Program-made: the position numbers and the translations under genes | Shown here: positions 8,190-16,806 of the stretch, in pieces | Layout: the number at the start of each line of letters is the position of its first letter | Numbering within the stretch: position 1 is the first letter of the stretch | Assembly: GCA_050486445.1 (NCBI GenBank) | Contig: JBJHDH010000009.1 | Span: 18,170 to 82,169 of the forward strand | Length of the DNA: 64,000 bases | Direction of reading: 5' to 3' | Origin: Euryhalocaulis sp050486445 | Lineage (GTDB): Bacteria > Pseudomonadota > Alphaproteobacteria > Caulobacterales > Maricaulaceae | Notes under the pieces: model-generated | Told to the model about the DNA's origin: nothing | Databases searched by the model: none | Seen by the model: only the letters and a program-made list of their open reading frames with translations

Positions 8190-9524
8190 TCAATTTGTAG
8201 CGATTTCGGCTCTGGGGGCGGCGGTCTCCGCGGTCTCGTCCGCCGCCGCTTCCTGTTCAGCCGCGGCGATCATCGGGGCCGGGATCGCCGGGCGGCGCCG
8301 GGTATCGGCCACGGTGGCGCCAAGGCATTCGCCCATATCTTCCAGCTGATGCTCGGCGATGCAGAAGGCGTCTTCATATTTGAAGCGCGCCGCGGCGATG
8401 CACTGGCGCAGATGCAGCAGCGCAAAATCCAGACAGTCCTTGGCTTTGGGCAGATTCAGCAGATGATCGACCAGATCCGGCCGGTCCTGGGAAACATCCA
8501 GCACCCGCAGCGCCGCCAGCGTCATCATCGGTCCGATGGCTTTGGCCTCGCCTGGCTGGGCCAGGCCGGCCGCGCCATTGGGCTCTGGCCGGTAATCGAC
8601 GGCGGACCAGAAGGCGATGCGGCGCATCCGGGCGTCTTCCGGGGCGGCGGTCGAGGCGATGGGCGCGCCAAAAGCCACGGCGGCCATCAGGTCTTCTGTC
8701 GGGGTGGTGATGCGGCGGGGATTGGCCAGCACATCCAGCCGCGCCGGACGGTCGCGCGCGATCAGATTGCTCCAGCCGCGTTGCTGCAGGGTGTAGGATT
8801 CCTGCTTGAACCGCTCGCTCATGGCTTCCAGCGCAGCGGCGTCGTCGCGAAGCACCCGCAGCACCACGGCGGCGGCTTCGCGTGCGCCCGGAAAACCGAG
8901 CACATATTCGGGCTCGTTGACCATGCCCTGCACCAGTTCCGCCACGCCGTAATAGTCCGCGACCTCGCGCACCTTGTCGACAAAGGCCGGCTGCTGCGCC
9001 GCGATGAAAGCGGCGTAGGACAGCCAGGCGTCGTTCAGCGTGCGGGAATCGTAGCTGGCCAGCGTGTCCATGATGGCGTCGAGATCGACCGGCTCGTCGA
9101 TTGGCCGCTGTTTCACGGCCGCCAGATCCCGCTGGAACAGCGCATAGTCGGCGGCGGCGCGGATCAGCTTGTCTTCGGGCACAGCGGCCACGGCGGCGGG
9201 CGCCGCGGCGGCCTCGCCGGCTTCCGCATCGGAACCGGCTTCGGCTGCTGCTTCAGCGGCCGCGGCGGCGGCGATTTCAGCGGCTTCGGCGCGAGCCTCC
9301 GCCACGGCGCGCGATTCGGCCATGGCGGCTTCCAGCGCGGCGGCGATTTCGGCCTCGCGTGTGAGAGCAGGGTCTTCCGGGAACGCGGTTTCGTCCGTCC
9401 CGGATTCGGCCGGCGCGGCGTCTTGATCAGTCCGCAGGGCGGGAGCTTCTTCCGTCTGGGCCAGGGCTGGAAGGCCAGCGAGGCCCCAGCATGCCGCTAC
9501 GACCCCTGCTATCGCCAATTTCAT
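8190..9524 (-). CDS. Ala-rich exported protein of unknown function
   Basis: A 444-residue protein starting with a signal peptide (MKLAIAGVVAACWGLAGLPALAQ). A low-complexity Ala/Glu-rich segment (about residues 60-125) may form a coiled coil or extended helix. The C-terminal two thirds are globular and helical and contain YYGVAELVQGMVNEPEYVLGF and a region with three Cys (about 370-420). I recognise no family. The ATG at 9524 is chosen because it begins the signal peptide and follows a G-rich ribosome-binding stretch; the frame is open for 22 more codons upstream without a good site. Confidence 0.62.
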   Translation of the reverse strand: MKLAIAGVVAACWGLAGLPALAQTEEAPALRTDQDAAPAESGTDETAFPEDPALTREAEIAAALEAAMAESRAVAEARAEAAEIAAAAAAEAAAEAGSDAEAGEAAAAPAAVAAVPEDKLIRAAADYALFQRDLAAVKQRPIDEPVDLDAIMDTLASYDSRTLNDAWLSYAAFIAAQQPAFVDKVREVADYYGVAELVQGMVNEPEYVLGFPGAREAAAVVLRVLRDDAAALEAMSERFKQESYTLQQRGWSNLIARDRPARLDVLANPRRITTPTEDLMAAVAFGAPIASTAAPEDARMRRIAFWSAVDYRPEPNGAAGLAQPGEAKAIGPMMTLAALRVLDVSQDRPDLVDHLLNLPKAKDCLDFALLHLRQCIAAARFKYEDAFCIAEHQLEDMGECLGATVADTRRRPAIPAPMIAAAEQEAAADETAETAAPRAEIATN

Positions 9525-9671
9525 GGTTCCCCCCCAGCTCGGGTTTATTCTGGATTGTGCCATCAGACCGGGGCGGACGCCATCGGTCATTCAGTGTTTC
9601 CTGCATCTTAACCCTATGTGTGCAAACCAATTCTTACCGAAGGTTTGAAGCTGCTGCGCTTTATGGCGGCT

Positions 9672-9696
9672 GTTAACGATTCAACATTTGTTAACG
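9672..9696. repeat. Pair of GTTAACG direct repeats upstream of the DivJ-like kinase
   Basis: GTTAACG occurs at 9672-9678 and again at 9690-9696, exactly 18 bp apart, about 60 bp before the kinase start. A GANTC site (GATTC) lies between them. TTAA half-sites are reminiscent of CtrA boxes, but the 7-bp CtrA spacing is absent. Confidence 0.3.
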
Positions 9697-9751
9697 ACGG
9701 CGGCCAAGACTGACTTCGCGGTGCGGAGCTGATTCCCCACGCAAATTTGTT

Positions 9752-11470
9752 GTGTCTGGCTCAATGAGCGCTTCTTTGCCCAAGGCGACGCCGCGCAATG
9801 GCCAGCTTCCGCGCATGGCCCTTCTGGCTTGGTGCGCCGCAGCCCTGATCGCCGCGGGAGTCTCCGTTCTGGCCGGAATCGCGCCGCGTCACGCCGCCAT
9901 TGGCGCGGGCCTGTGTCTTTTGCCCGCCGCGCTCGGCTTTGCTTTGACCCCGCTGTTGCGCCACGAATGGGCCCAGGTTGCGCTGGTCTGCGCCTGGGTG
10001 GCGCTGGCGCTTGCCGCCGCGCTCGCGCTGGGGGCCGGCTCGGCCGCCGCCTGCTGGTTCCTGCTGCCGCCGATTGTGGCGTTCACGCTGGGCCGCCGCT
10101 CTTTGATTCTGGAGACGGGGGTGAGCAGCCTGCTCGCCTTCGGTCTCGCCAGCGCGCTGGAGATCGGCGGCCTGGCGCCGCCGTTCTATCCGGCTGCGTC
10201 TTATCCGGTGCTGGCGGTGCTGGCGGTGATGATGGCGGTCGCGCTCGCCACCGGGGCGGCGATCGGCGCGCGCCGTTTCGCCACGATGGAGCAGCTTCGG
10301 GCGCGCCGCCGCTTCAGCACGTTTGACCATGTCGCCGAACAGATGCCCGCTGTTGCGCTGCGACTGGCCGGAAACGGCGATGTGGTCGGGGTCGCGGGGG
10401 CGGTGGAGACCGTGCTGCGCATGGAGCGCGTCGCCCTGATGGGACAACCGCTGACAGTGCTGGCGGCGGACGCGGAAACCGGCTCGGCCGTGCAGGCGGC
10501 GCTGGACGAAGCGCGCCGTTTTGGCCGGGAAACCGTGCTGGATATTTCCATGCCGGATGGGGCGTCACTGGAACTGCGCATCGCTCCCGAAGGCGCATTG
10601 GTGCTGGCCGTGGATGTCACCGAGCGCGCCGGGCGCGAACGCGCCGCCTTTGAGACGCGCGACGCGGCGCTGGCCGCCAGCGAGGCGAAGACGCGCTATC
10701 TCGCGGGCATGAGCCATGAAATCCGCACCCCGCTGAACGCCATTATCGGATTCTCCGATGTAATGAAGCAGCGCCTGTTCGGCCCGCTGCCCGCGCGCTA
10801 CGCCGAATACGCCGATCTGATCCATGAAAGCGGCCTGCATCTGCTCGATCTGGTCGGCGATGTGCTCGACATGTCGAAGATCGAGGCTGACCGCTACGAA
10901 CTGAAGCTGGAATCCATGGATGCGCGCGACATCGCCGGCGCCGCGGCCCGGCTGATGCGTTTGCGCGCCGAAGACAGCGGCGTGCGGCTGGAGCTGGATT
11001 GCGGACTGGCGCCGCTGCCTGTCCGCGCCGACCGCAAGGCGCTGCGCCAGATTCTGCTGAACCTGCTGTCCAATGCGCTGAAATTCACGCCCAAAGGCGG
11101 CGAGGCGCGCGTGGCGCTGCGCTCGGAGGGCGGGGAACTGGTGCTGGAAGTCGCCGACACCGGCGTCGGCATGAGCGCGGAAGACGCCGCGCGGCTGGGC
11201 CAGCCTTACCAGCAGGCCGACAGCGCCGGGGCGACGACCGAGCGCGGCTCGGGCCTGGGCCTGTCGCTGGTCTCGGCGCTGGCGCAGATGCATGGCGGCG
11301 GCCTGGAGATCGAGAGCGAACCCGGCAAGGGCACGACGGCGCGCGTGCGACTGCCGGTTCTGGAGGCGCAGGCCGCTCCGGTGACGCGGCTGGATGCGCG
11401 CGCGCAAATCCAGCGCGCGGCGGCGGCCAGTGAGGAAATCCTGAAAGTCCAGGTCGAAGCGGGCGCCTGA
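9752..11470 (+). CDS. Membrane sensor histidine kinase, DivJ-like
   Basis: A 572-residue kinase. About six transmembrane helices fill residues 25-175, followed by a short PAS-like region (about 195-295). A HisKA domain carries the phospho-accepting His322 (GMSHEIRTPLNAIIGFSDVM) and an HATPase domain ends near residue 540 (GSGLGLSLVSALAQMHGG). The multi-helix N-terminus and the segment FGPLPARYAEYADLIHESG-HLLDL-DVLDMSKIEA resemble DivJ, the kinase that phosphorylates DivK in Caulobacter. The likely start is GTG 9752 or ATG 9764; neither has a clear Shine-Dalgarno. General kinase function is certain, the DivJ assignment is an inference. Confidence 0.8.
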   Translation: MSGSMSASLPKATPRNGQLPRMALLAWCAAALIAAGVSVLAGIAPRHAAIGAGLCLLPAALGFALTPLLRHEWAQVALVCAWVALALAAALALGAGSAAACWFLLPPIVAFTLGRRSLILETGVSSLLAFGLASALEIGGLAPPFYPAASYPVLAVLAVMMAVALATGAAIGARRFATMEQLRARRRFSTFDHVAEQMPAVALRLAGNGDVVGVAGAVETVLRMERVALMGQPLTVLAADAETGSAVQAALDEARRFGRETVLDISMPDGASLELRIAPEGALVLAVDVTERAGRERAAFETRDAALAASEAKTRYLAGMSHEIRTPLNAIIGFSDVMKQRLFGPLPARYAEYADLIHESGLHLLDLVGDVLDMSKIEADRYELKLESMDARDIAGAAARLMRLRAEDSGVRLELDCGLAPLPVRADRKALRQILLNLLSNALKFTPKGGEARVALRSEGGELVLEVADTGVGMSAEDAARLGQPYQQADSAGATTERGSGLGLSLVSALAQMHGGGLEIESEPGKGTTARVRLPVLEAQAAPVTRLDARAQIQRAAAASEEILKVQVEAGA

Positions 11471-11489
11471 CCCGCCGCGCCAGAGTGGA

Positions 11490-12365
11490 TCAGCTCTGCG
11501 CGCCGCCTGACGAAGGCGTGGCGCCGGCGGCGAGAAACGCCATCGCCGCCGCCAGATCGCCGACCTCCAGATACAGGGTCTCCACACGACCGCCGGGATA
11601 TTCCAGCGTGAGCCGCGCGGCGTCGCGCGGGTCCAGCGCCGCCATCTCGTCCAGCGTCTCAAGCGGCAGCAGCCAGTAGAAGAAGCCATCGGCGCCGGGC
11701 GGCGCCTGCACCGCCCGCTCTGGCCGTCCGGCGGCCCAGACCTGTCTGGACAGTGCGACGGGCGCCGCGCGGCTGGCCAGCGCGCTGGAGCTGTCGGTGC
11801 GGAAGAGGCCGCCCAGAGTCGATTCCATGAATTCCGGCCATTTCCGCGCATCGCGGAATTGCAGCGAGATGGCGTGCGGACGCGCCGGACCGGCCGCCGG
11901 CAGGGCGGCGACCAGCGCCCGCCCTTCGGCGTCTTCCACCACGCCCAGCCGTGCGCCGCCGGGCAGATCCTGCCACAGCGTCCAGGCCATCATCGCTTCG
12001 GCCCCCGCGCGCGATGTATGCCATGTCTGATGCTCGCCAGCGAAACTCTGCTGCTGCATGGCGGCCCAGCCTGTGAAGGCGGCGCGCGCCGTTTCGGCTT
12101 CCGCGCGCAGCAGCGCGTCGTCGCACAGCGTCCCGGCTGCGCGGTCGGCGGCGGCGCGCCGGATCGGCTCTGGCCGCAGGCCCGCGCGCAGCAGCACGCC
12201 CCGCGCCTGTCCCGCCGCGCCGGAAAGCGCCGCGCGCTCCCGCTCGTTCAGAAGCTGGCACCTTGTGTTGGCTTCCAGCAGAAATTGCCGGCGTGCATAG
12301 GCTTCGCGTGCCTCGGCCGGCGCCGCCGCGGCAAGCGCGGTCGCGGCCATCAGTGTCCCGATCAT
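11490..12365 (-). CDS. Exported protein of unknown function
   Basis: A 291-residue protein with a signal peptide (MIGTLMAATALAAAAPAEA). A helical N-terminal half (TRCQLLNERERAAL) is followed by a C-terminal beta-rich half ending with ARLTLEYPGGRVETLYLEVGDLAAAMAFLAAG. Two Cys in the N-terminal half may form a disulfide. No family recognised. The ATG at 12365 follows a GGGGGAAAG ribosome-binding stretch; a GTG four codons earlier overlaps that site. It lies 70 bp downstream of the BcsB-like gene on the same strand and may be its partner. Confidence 0.6.
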   Translation of the reverse strand: MIGTLMAATALAAAAPAEAREAYARRQFLLEANTRCQLLNERERAALSGAAGQARGVLLRAGLRPEPIRRAAADRAAGTLCDDALLRAEAETARAAFTGWAAMQQQSFAGEHQTWHTSRAGAEAMMAWTLWQDLPGGARLGVVEDAEGRALVAALPAAGPARPHAISLQFRDARKWPEFMESTLGGLFRTDSSSALASRAAPVALSRQVWAAGRPERAVQAPPGADGFFYWLLPLETLDEMAALDPRDAARLTLEYPGGRVETLYLEVGDLAAAMAFLAAGATPSSGGAQS

Positions 12366-12435
12366 TCTTTCCCCCACGCCTTTGCCGCAGGGATACAGGA
12401 CAGGGATTGCGATCCGGTGAATCGAGGAAAATCGC

Positions 12436-14304
12436 CTAGTGACGGCGGGCGCGGACCATGATCCAGCCCAGAGCGAGTCCGCCGATTATGGCCAGAAACA
12501 GCAGGGTGCGCCCCAGCTCCGGCGAGGTGGTCGGCGGCGGCACGCGTAGCGACGGGGCGCGCCACGGACCGCGATCCTGCATGACGGCTTCATCGCGCGT
12601 CCAGCGCATCACCCGCCCATCGAAGGCGGTGAGCATGCCGGAATCGGCAAGATGGTGCAGCGAAGCGGCGAAATCGGATCCATCCGTTTCTGTGAGGAGA
12701 GTCAGCCAGGTCTCGTCGTCCCGCGAAAACCGCGCCGCGCCGCCGCCGATAACAGGAACGCTGACGCCGGCGGCCTGCGCCCGCGATCCCAGACGCAGCG
12801 GTGTGCGTTCCGGCGCGCCGCGCAAGACCGCGTGCAGGCTTCCGGGCGCGGTTTCCAGAATCGCAGCGGGGACCAGCGCGCGCGGCGCCAGCAGAATGGC
12901 TGAAGCATCTGGCGCGATGTCAGCCGTGGCGGAAACTCCGCTGATATCCGGCGCCCGCCCGGCGCGCCGGGCGATCTCCGCCAGTAGGCGCAATTGCGCC
13001 ATGCGATCCAGTGCATTGCGCGCCGGCAGATGCAGGCGCGCCCCGGCGAAATCCCCGGCGGCGAAGCCAAACAGGCTGGTTTCGTCCGCCGCGACGCCTG
13101 TGCGGTCGATGCGCAGCGAATGGACTGTCAGCAGCGGGTGCGCGCTTCCACTCCGGCATTGTTCCGCATCCGGCGCAGCGGCGATGCGCGGCGTAAAGAC
13201 AAGCGTGTTGTCTCCGGGCGCGAGCAGACCGGGGGGCAGCGGGATGGACCAGCCGCGCCGGCCCGGGGTGAGGCTCACATCCGGCAAAGGGCGGCCATTC
13301 AGCAGCAGGCCGAGTTGCGATCCGCCCCCGGTCTGCGCATTGAGCGAAAGCGACATGCGCAGCACGGCGCGTTCGGGGCGGCGGTCCAGCGTAAAGACGG
13401 CGTGTTCCGGCTCTGGCGTCCAGTCCGGCCCGAAGCGCGGAGCGATAAACTTATCGGCCGTCTCCGCCGCTCTGGCATAGTCGCGCAGCAGCAAGGCCGC
13501 GCTCTCAATGTCCGGCGCCCGGATTTCGATGACGGGAACCGGCCCCTCGGCAAAGCCGAACGATGCGCCGTCGGAATCGGCATCCGCGACAAAGCGCAGG
13601 ATCATGTCCGCCCCTGCGCCGGACGGGACAAAGCGCGGCGTTCGCGGCGCGCGCACGCCGGCAGCCAGCGCCGCCCAGGTTTCGAACGCGGCGCGCGTGT
13701 CCGTATCGGCCATGGCCGCGCCGCCGCTTCCGGCGTCGATAAAGATGCGGTTCGGAGAGATCAGGGGCGAACGCAGCATCCGGTCGAGCGCGCCCGGCGA
13801 ATTTGGCCGGGGCATGTCGGCGGAGAGTTGGATGCGCGAGGCGGCGAGATTCAGCGCCCAGGCGCCATCCTCCGGCGCCGGACAGCCGCCGGCCGGTGAG
13901 ACGAAGGCGATGACCGCCTCATTGCGCCCTGCGCGCAGATAGCGCGCCGGGAAATCCACCTGCGCGTTGAATGGATGCGGCTCGGGGCGCAGCACGGCGG
14001 CCGGCGATCCGTTCAGCCGGACCTCGATAGAGGCGTGCGGGGCGGGCGAGGCCTCGCCCGGCGCGGCATCCAGCGCCAGCCGCAGATTCTGCGCCGCCAT
14101 GCCCGGCGGCAGGTCGAAGACGATCTTTGCCTGGCCGCCGCGCCAGTCCAGGATGCGCTCCGCCCCCGAAGGGGACAGCGATGACAGGGGGAGCGTATGC
14201 AGCGGAGCGTCCGCGATTTCCCGGGCGTGCAGCAGCGGCGCGGCCGCCAGCCACAGAATGGCAGGCGCGGCGAGGCGAGCCAAAATGGGACGGCGCCAGT
14301 TCAT
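12436..14304 (-). CDS. BcsB-like periplasmic membrane-anchored protein
   Basis: A 622-residue protein with a signal peptide, two repeated beta-sandwich/carbohydrate-binding-like units, and a C-terminal transmembrane anchor (LGRTLLFLAIIGGLALGWIMV). BcsB, the periplasmic subunit of bacterial cellulose synthase, has this architecture. Conserved-looking elements are an LNGSPAAVL turn, CPAPEDGAWALNLAASRIQL, and a second copy beginning LLLNGRPLPDVSL and ending with VHSLRID. It is shorter than typical BcsB (about 700-780 aa), and no BcsA glycosyltransferase or BcsZ/C gene is nearby. It may serve another polysaccharide system. The start at 14304 is the ATG opening the signal peptide; its ribosome-binding site is weak. 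Confidence 0.6.
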   Translation of the reverse strand: MNWRRPILARLAAPAILWLAAAPLLHAREIADAPLHTLPLSSLSPSGAERILDWRGGQAKIVFDLPPGMAAQNLRLALDAAPGEASPAPHASIEVRLNGSPAAVLRPEPHPFNAQVDFPARYLRAGRNEAVIAFVSPAGGCPAPEDGAWALNLAASRIQLSADMPRPNSPGALDRMLRSPLISPNRIFIDAGSGGAAMADTDTRAAFETWAALAAGVRAPRTPRFVPSGAGADMILRFVADADSDGASFGFAEGPVPVIEIRAPDIESAALLLRDYARAAETADKFIAPRFGPDWTPEPEHAVFTLDRRPERAVLRMSLSLNAQTGGGSQLGLLLNGRPLPDVSLTPGRRGWSIPLPPGLLAPGDNTLVFTPRIAAAPDAEQCRSGSAHPLLTVHSLRIDRTGVAADETSLFGFAAGDFAGARLHLPARNALDRMAQLRLLAEIARRAGRAPDISGVSATADIAPDASAILLAPRALVPAAILETAPGSLHAVLRGAPERTPLRLGSRAQAAGVSVPVIGGGAARFSRDDETWLTLLTETDGSDFAASLHHLADSGMLTAFDGRVMRWTRDEAVMQDRGPWRAPSLRVPPPTTSPELGRTLLFLAIIGGLALGWIMVRARRH

Positions 14305-14342
14305 AACGGGCTGAAGGTCAGCAATTTGCGGACCGGGCGCGG

Positions 14343-14684
14343 ATGAGTCCGGCCCTGAAAAGCGCGTTCTGGGTCGGGGCGCTGACGCGCCGGGCGCAGA
14401 GCGGCGGCGCCAGCGCCTATGTGGCGCGGCGCGGCGACCCCGACGCCGGGGTGGTGATTGTGAAGATCGCCCGGCTTGACGGCACGGCGGATGTCTATCT
14501 GCCGTCGCGCGATATGGAGGGCGCCCGCGCATGGCGGCGGGGAAACGGCGCCGCGCCGGTGGCCGAGGCGGAGGCGGACGCCATCGTCCGGCGCGAGACG
14601 GATTACGACCCCGATTGCTGGGTTGTGGAGATCGAGGACCGGCAGGGCCGGCACTTCCTCACCGAAGCGGTGCTGGAAAGCTGA
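14343..14684 (+). CDS. DUF1491 family protein
   Basis: A 113-residue cytosolic protein matching the alphaproteobacterial DUF1491 family in length and pattern: an N-terminal FWVGALTRRAQSGGASAYVARRGDPDAG segment, VKIARLDG in the middle, and the C-terminal block ETDYDPDCWVVEIEDRQGRHFL. Function is unknown. It is divergent from the BcsB-like gene (38 bp between starts) and convergent with the Mrp operon. Confidence 0.75.
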   Translation: MSPALKSAFWVGALTRRAQSGGASAYVARRGDPDAGVVIVKIARLDGTADVYLPSRDMEGARAWRRGNGAAPVAEAEADAIVRRETDYDPDCWVVEIEDRQGRHFLTEAVLES

Positions 14685-14750
14685 ACGGAGATCGACTCTC
14701 TCAAATCGCGGAAATGCTCCAACTCTTTGTTTTCCGCGTTTCCGGACGGC

Positions 14751-14773
14751 GAACCGGTTCCCACTTCGCCTGG
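14751..14773. repeat. Intergenic repeat copy 1 (AGTGGGAACCGGTT type)
   Basis: GAACCGGTTCCCACTTCGCC is the reverse complement of the core found at 22401-22427 (GGCGAAAAAGTGGGAACCGG), differing by two missing A residues. It resembles a short intergenic repeat common in alphaproteobacteria. The two copies lie in opposite orientation at the two ends of the Mrp operon. Confidence 0.5.
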
Positions 14774-14780
14774 AAACGCT

Positions 14781-16511
14781 TTAGGCCAGATAGGCGATAA
14801 TCAGCGTGACGCCGAGCAGGATCGCGGTCCACACCGCCATTGCGCCGGAAGGCAGCGCGCGCGCCGCCAGACCCTGGGCCGAGAACGCCTCGAACAATAC
14901 GCGCCCGAGAGCCGCGCCGGTCCGCTCCGCCGCGCCGCGCAGGCGCGTCATGATTCGTGCGGCAATTCCCCCGATCCACATCACCGCGCCATAGCCGGCC
15001 CGGCGATAGAACCAGTCGGCGTCCAGCAGCCGGCCGGGACGCTCCTGCGGATAGAGATTGACCAGGCGCAGGATCACGAAGGCTGCGCCCGCGCCGAACA
15101 GAAGCTGGAGCTGGGTCAGCACGTGTTCCCAGGTATAGGGGTCATAGACAGTGTTGAACGGCAGGATGGCGTAGAGCCATTGATAGCCGCCCCAGGGGAA
15201 GGCCAGCGCCAGGCAGAGCGCGGCGGCAAGTCCCATCGCCAGCAACATGCTGAATGGCGCTTCCTGTGCTTTGCGCGGCGCCCGCCCGCCATTCTGCGCG
15301 AAGAAGGCGGCATAGGGGATTTTGATCTCCACAGCCACGGCGGCGGCGATGGCGACCATCAGCAGCGTCCAGGCCAGCGTGTGGCCTTCACCGGCCACCG
15401 CGCCGAGGATCAGCGCCTTGCTGACAAAGCCGGAGAACAGCGGAACCGCGGCCACGGAAGCCGCGCCAACGATGCAGAACAGGGCGGAGAGCGGCATGGC
15501 GCGGAACAGGCCGCCCAGCTCGGAAACCCGCACCGTTCCGGCGCGCAGCAGCACCGCCCCCATCGACATGAACAGCAGCATCTTGAACAGCACATCGGCG
15601 AAGGCGTGGCCCGCCGCGCCATTCAGCGCCCCCGCCGTGCCGACGCCAATCGCCGTAACCATGATCCCGACCTGGATGATGATGCTGTAAGCGAGGACGC
15701 GCCGCAGATCGTCCGCCATCAGGGCGAAGAAGACCGGGAACAGCGCCATCGCCACGCCGATCCAGATCAGGATCTCCTCGCCGGCGAAACCGCGCGCCAG
15801 CGCATAAACCGCCATCTTGGTGGTGAAGGCTGATAGCAGCACGCCGCCGGTGATCGTGGATCGCGGATAGGCGTCGGGCAGCCATGCGTGCAGGAACGGA
15901 AAGCCGCATTTGACGCCGAAGGCCAGGAAGATGAGCACGGCGCCGATACCTGCCTCCAAACCGATGGCGTCGAACGCCATCGACCCGGTCTGGGTCCAGA
16001 GCAGCACCGCCCCGGCCAGCAGCAGCACGCCAGACAGGATATGCATCGCCAGATAGCGCATACCGGCGTCGCGCGCGTCCGGCGTCCGGCGCCGCCAGAT
16101 CAGGAAGACGGACGCCAGCGCCGTCAGCTCCCAGAACACGAACAGGGTCAGCAGGTCGCCGGCCAGCACCGCGCCCAGCGCCGCGGCGGCGTAGAGCTGG
16201 CCCGCGACGTCCTGCGCCCGGTCGTCCTCCGCCCATGAAAACAGCCCGGCCAGGAACGCCGCCAGGATGAATACAAGAGCAAACGGATAGGAAAGCTGGT
16301 CGAGCCGGTAGGTGGCAATCTCGATGCCCGCGACGCTGAACGCGCCGCCGGCCGCGCCCAGTGCGCCGGGCGCCAGGAACAGCAGGAAAGCGCCGACCGG
16401 CGCCGCCAGCCGCAACAGCTTGCGCGGCAGGCGCGCAGGAAGAAGGGCGCAGAGCAGCGCCGAAAGGATCAGCGCAAAGGCCGGGGAGATATGGGACAGC
16501 GCCTCAGGCAT
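14781..16511 (-). CDS. Mrp-type antiporter, third MrpD/NuoN-like proton-conducting subunit
   Basis: A 576-residue polytopic membrane protein of the proton-conducting transporter family (NuoL/M/N, MrpA/D). The TM5 Glu of this family is in FVFWELTALASVFLIW, and the lysine helix in GFGVKCGFPFLHAWLPDAYP. It carries a C-terminal extension (about residues 460-576: WEHVLTQLQLLFG, a loop with RPGRLLDADWFYRRAGYG, and a last helix) absent from ordinary MrpD. It is the last gene of the operon and overlaps the preceding small gene by 8 bases. The frame is open upstream of 16511, but that part overlaps the neighbour. Confidence 0.87.
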   Translation of the reverse strand: MPEALSHISPAFALILSALLCALLPARLPRKLLRLAAPVGAFLLFLAPGALGAAGGAFSVAGIEIATYRLDQLSYPFALVFILAAFLAGLFSWAEDDRAQDVAGQLYAAAALGAVLAGDLLTLFVFWELTALASVFLIWRRRTPDARDAGMRYLAMHILSGVLLLAGAVLLWTQTGSMAFDAIGLEAGIGAVLIFLAFGVKCGFPFLHAWLPDAYPRSTITGGVLLSAFTTKMAVYALARGFAGEEILIWIGVAMALFPVFFALMADDLRRVLAYSIIIQVGIMVTAIGVGTAGALNGAAGHAFADVLFKMLLFMSMGAVLLRAGTVRVSELGGLFRAMPLSALFCIVGAASVAAVPLFSGFVSKALILGAVAGEGHTLAWTLLMVAIAAAVAVEIKIPYAAFFAQNGGRAPRKAQEAPFSMLLAMGLAAALCLALAFPWGGYQWLYAILPFNTVYDPYTWEHVLTQLQLLFGAGAAFVILRLVNLYPQERPGRLLDADWFYRRAGYGAVMWIGGIAARIMTRLRGAAERTGAALGRVLFEAFSAQGLAARALPSGAMAVWTAILLGVTLIIAYLA

Positions 16512-16806
16512 CGCCGTCCTCCGCTCCGCCGTTCCGGCGCAGCAGCAGCGCGCGCAAAGGCCAGCAGGCCAGAACGGCCATAGCCAGACCGATAAAGCCG
16601 ATAATGGCGTAGAATCCGGGCCGCTCGGCCAGCGCGGTCTCGCCGTGGCGGTCGACAAAGATGTCGATGGCCAGCAGGATCATGCCGGTCACCACCACCC
16701 CCAGCGAGATCACATCGCGCACGAACGGCTTGTCCAGCCACAGAAAGGGCCGGGCGAAAGAATGAACGGAGCGGTCGGGTGCGTCTGCTCGCTGCGGATC
16801 GGTCAT
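16504..16806 (-). CDS. Small membrane protein within the Mrp operon
   Basis: A 100-residue protein with two predicted transmembrane helices (VISLGVVVTGMILLAIDIFV and FYAIIGFIGLAMAVLACWPL), a polar N-terminus and a basic/acidic tail. It overlaps both flanking MrpD-type genes by a few bases, so it is translationally coupled to them and is probably an accessory subunit of the complex. It does not look like any of MrpA-G. Confidence 0.72.
   Translation of the reverse strand: MTDPQRADAPDRSVHSFARPFLWLDKPFVRDVISLGVVVTGMILLAIDIFVDRHGETALAERPGFYAIIGFIGLAMAVLACWPLRALLLRRNGGAEDGDA

Noticed and set aside
9672..9696. CtrA binding site
   Set aside because: TTAA half-sites are present but the TTAA-N7-TTAA spacing is not met (distance 18 bp).
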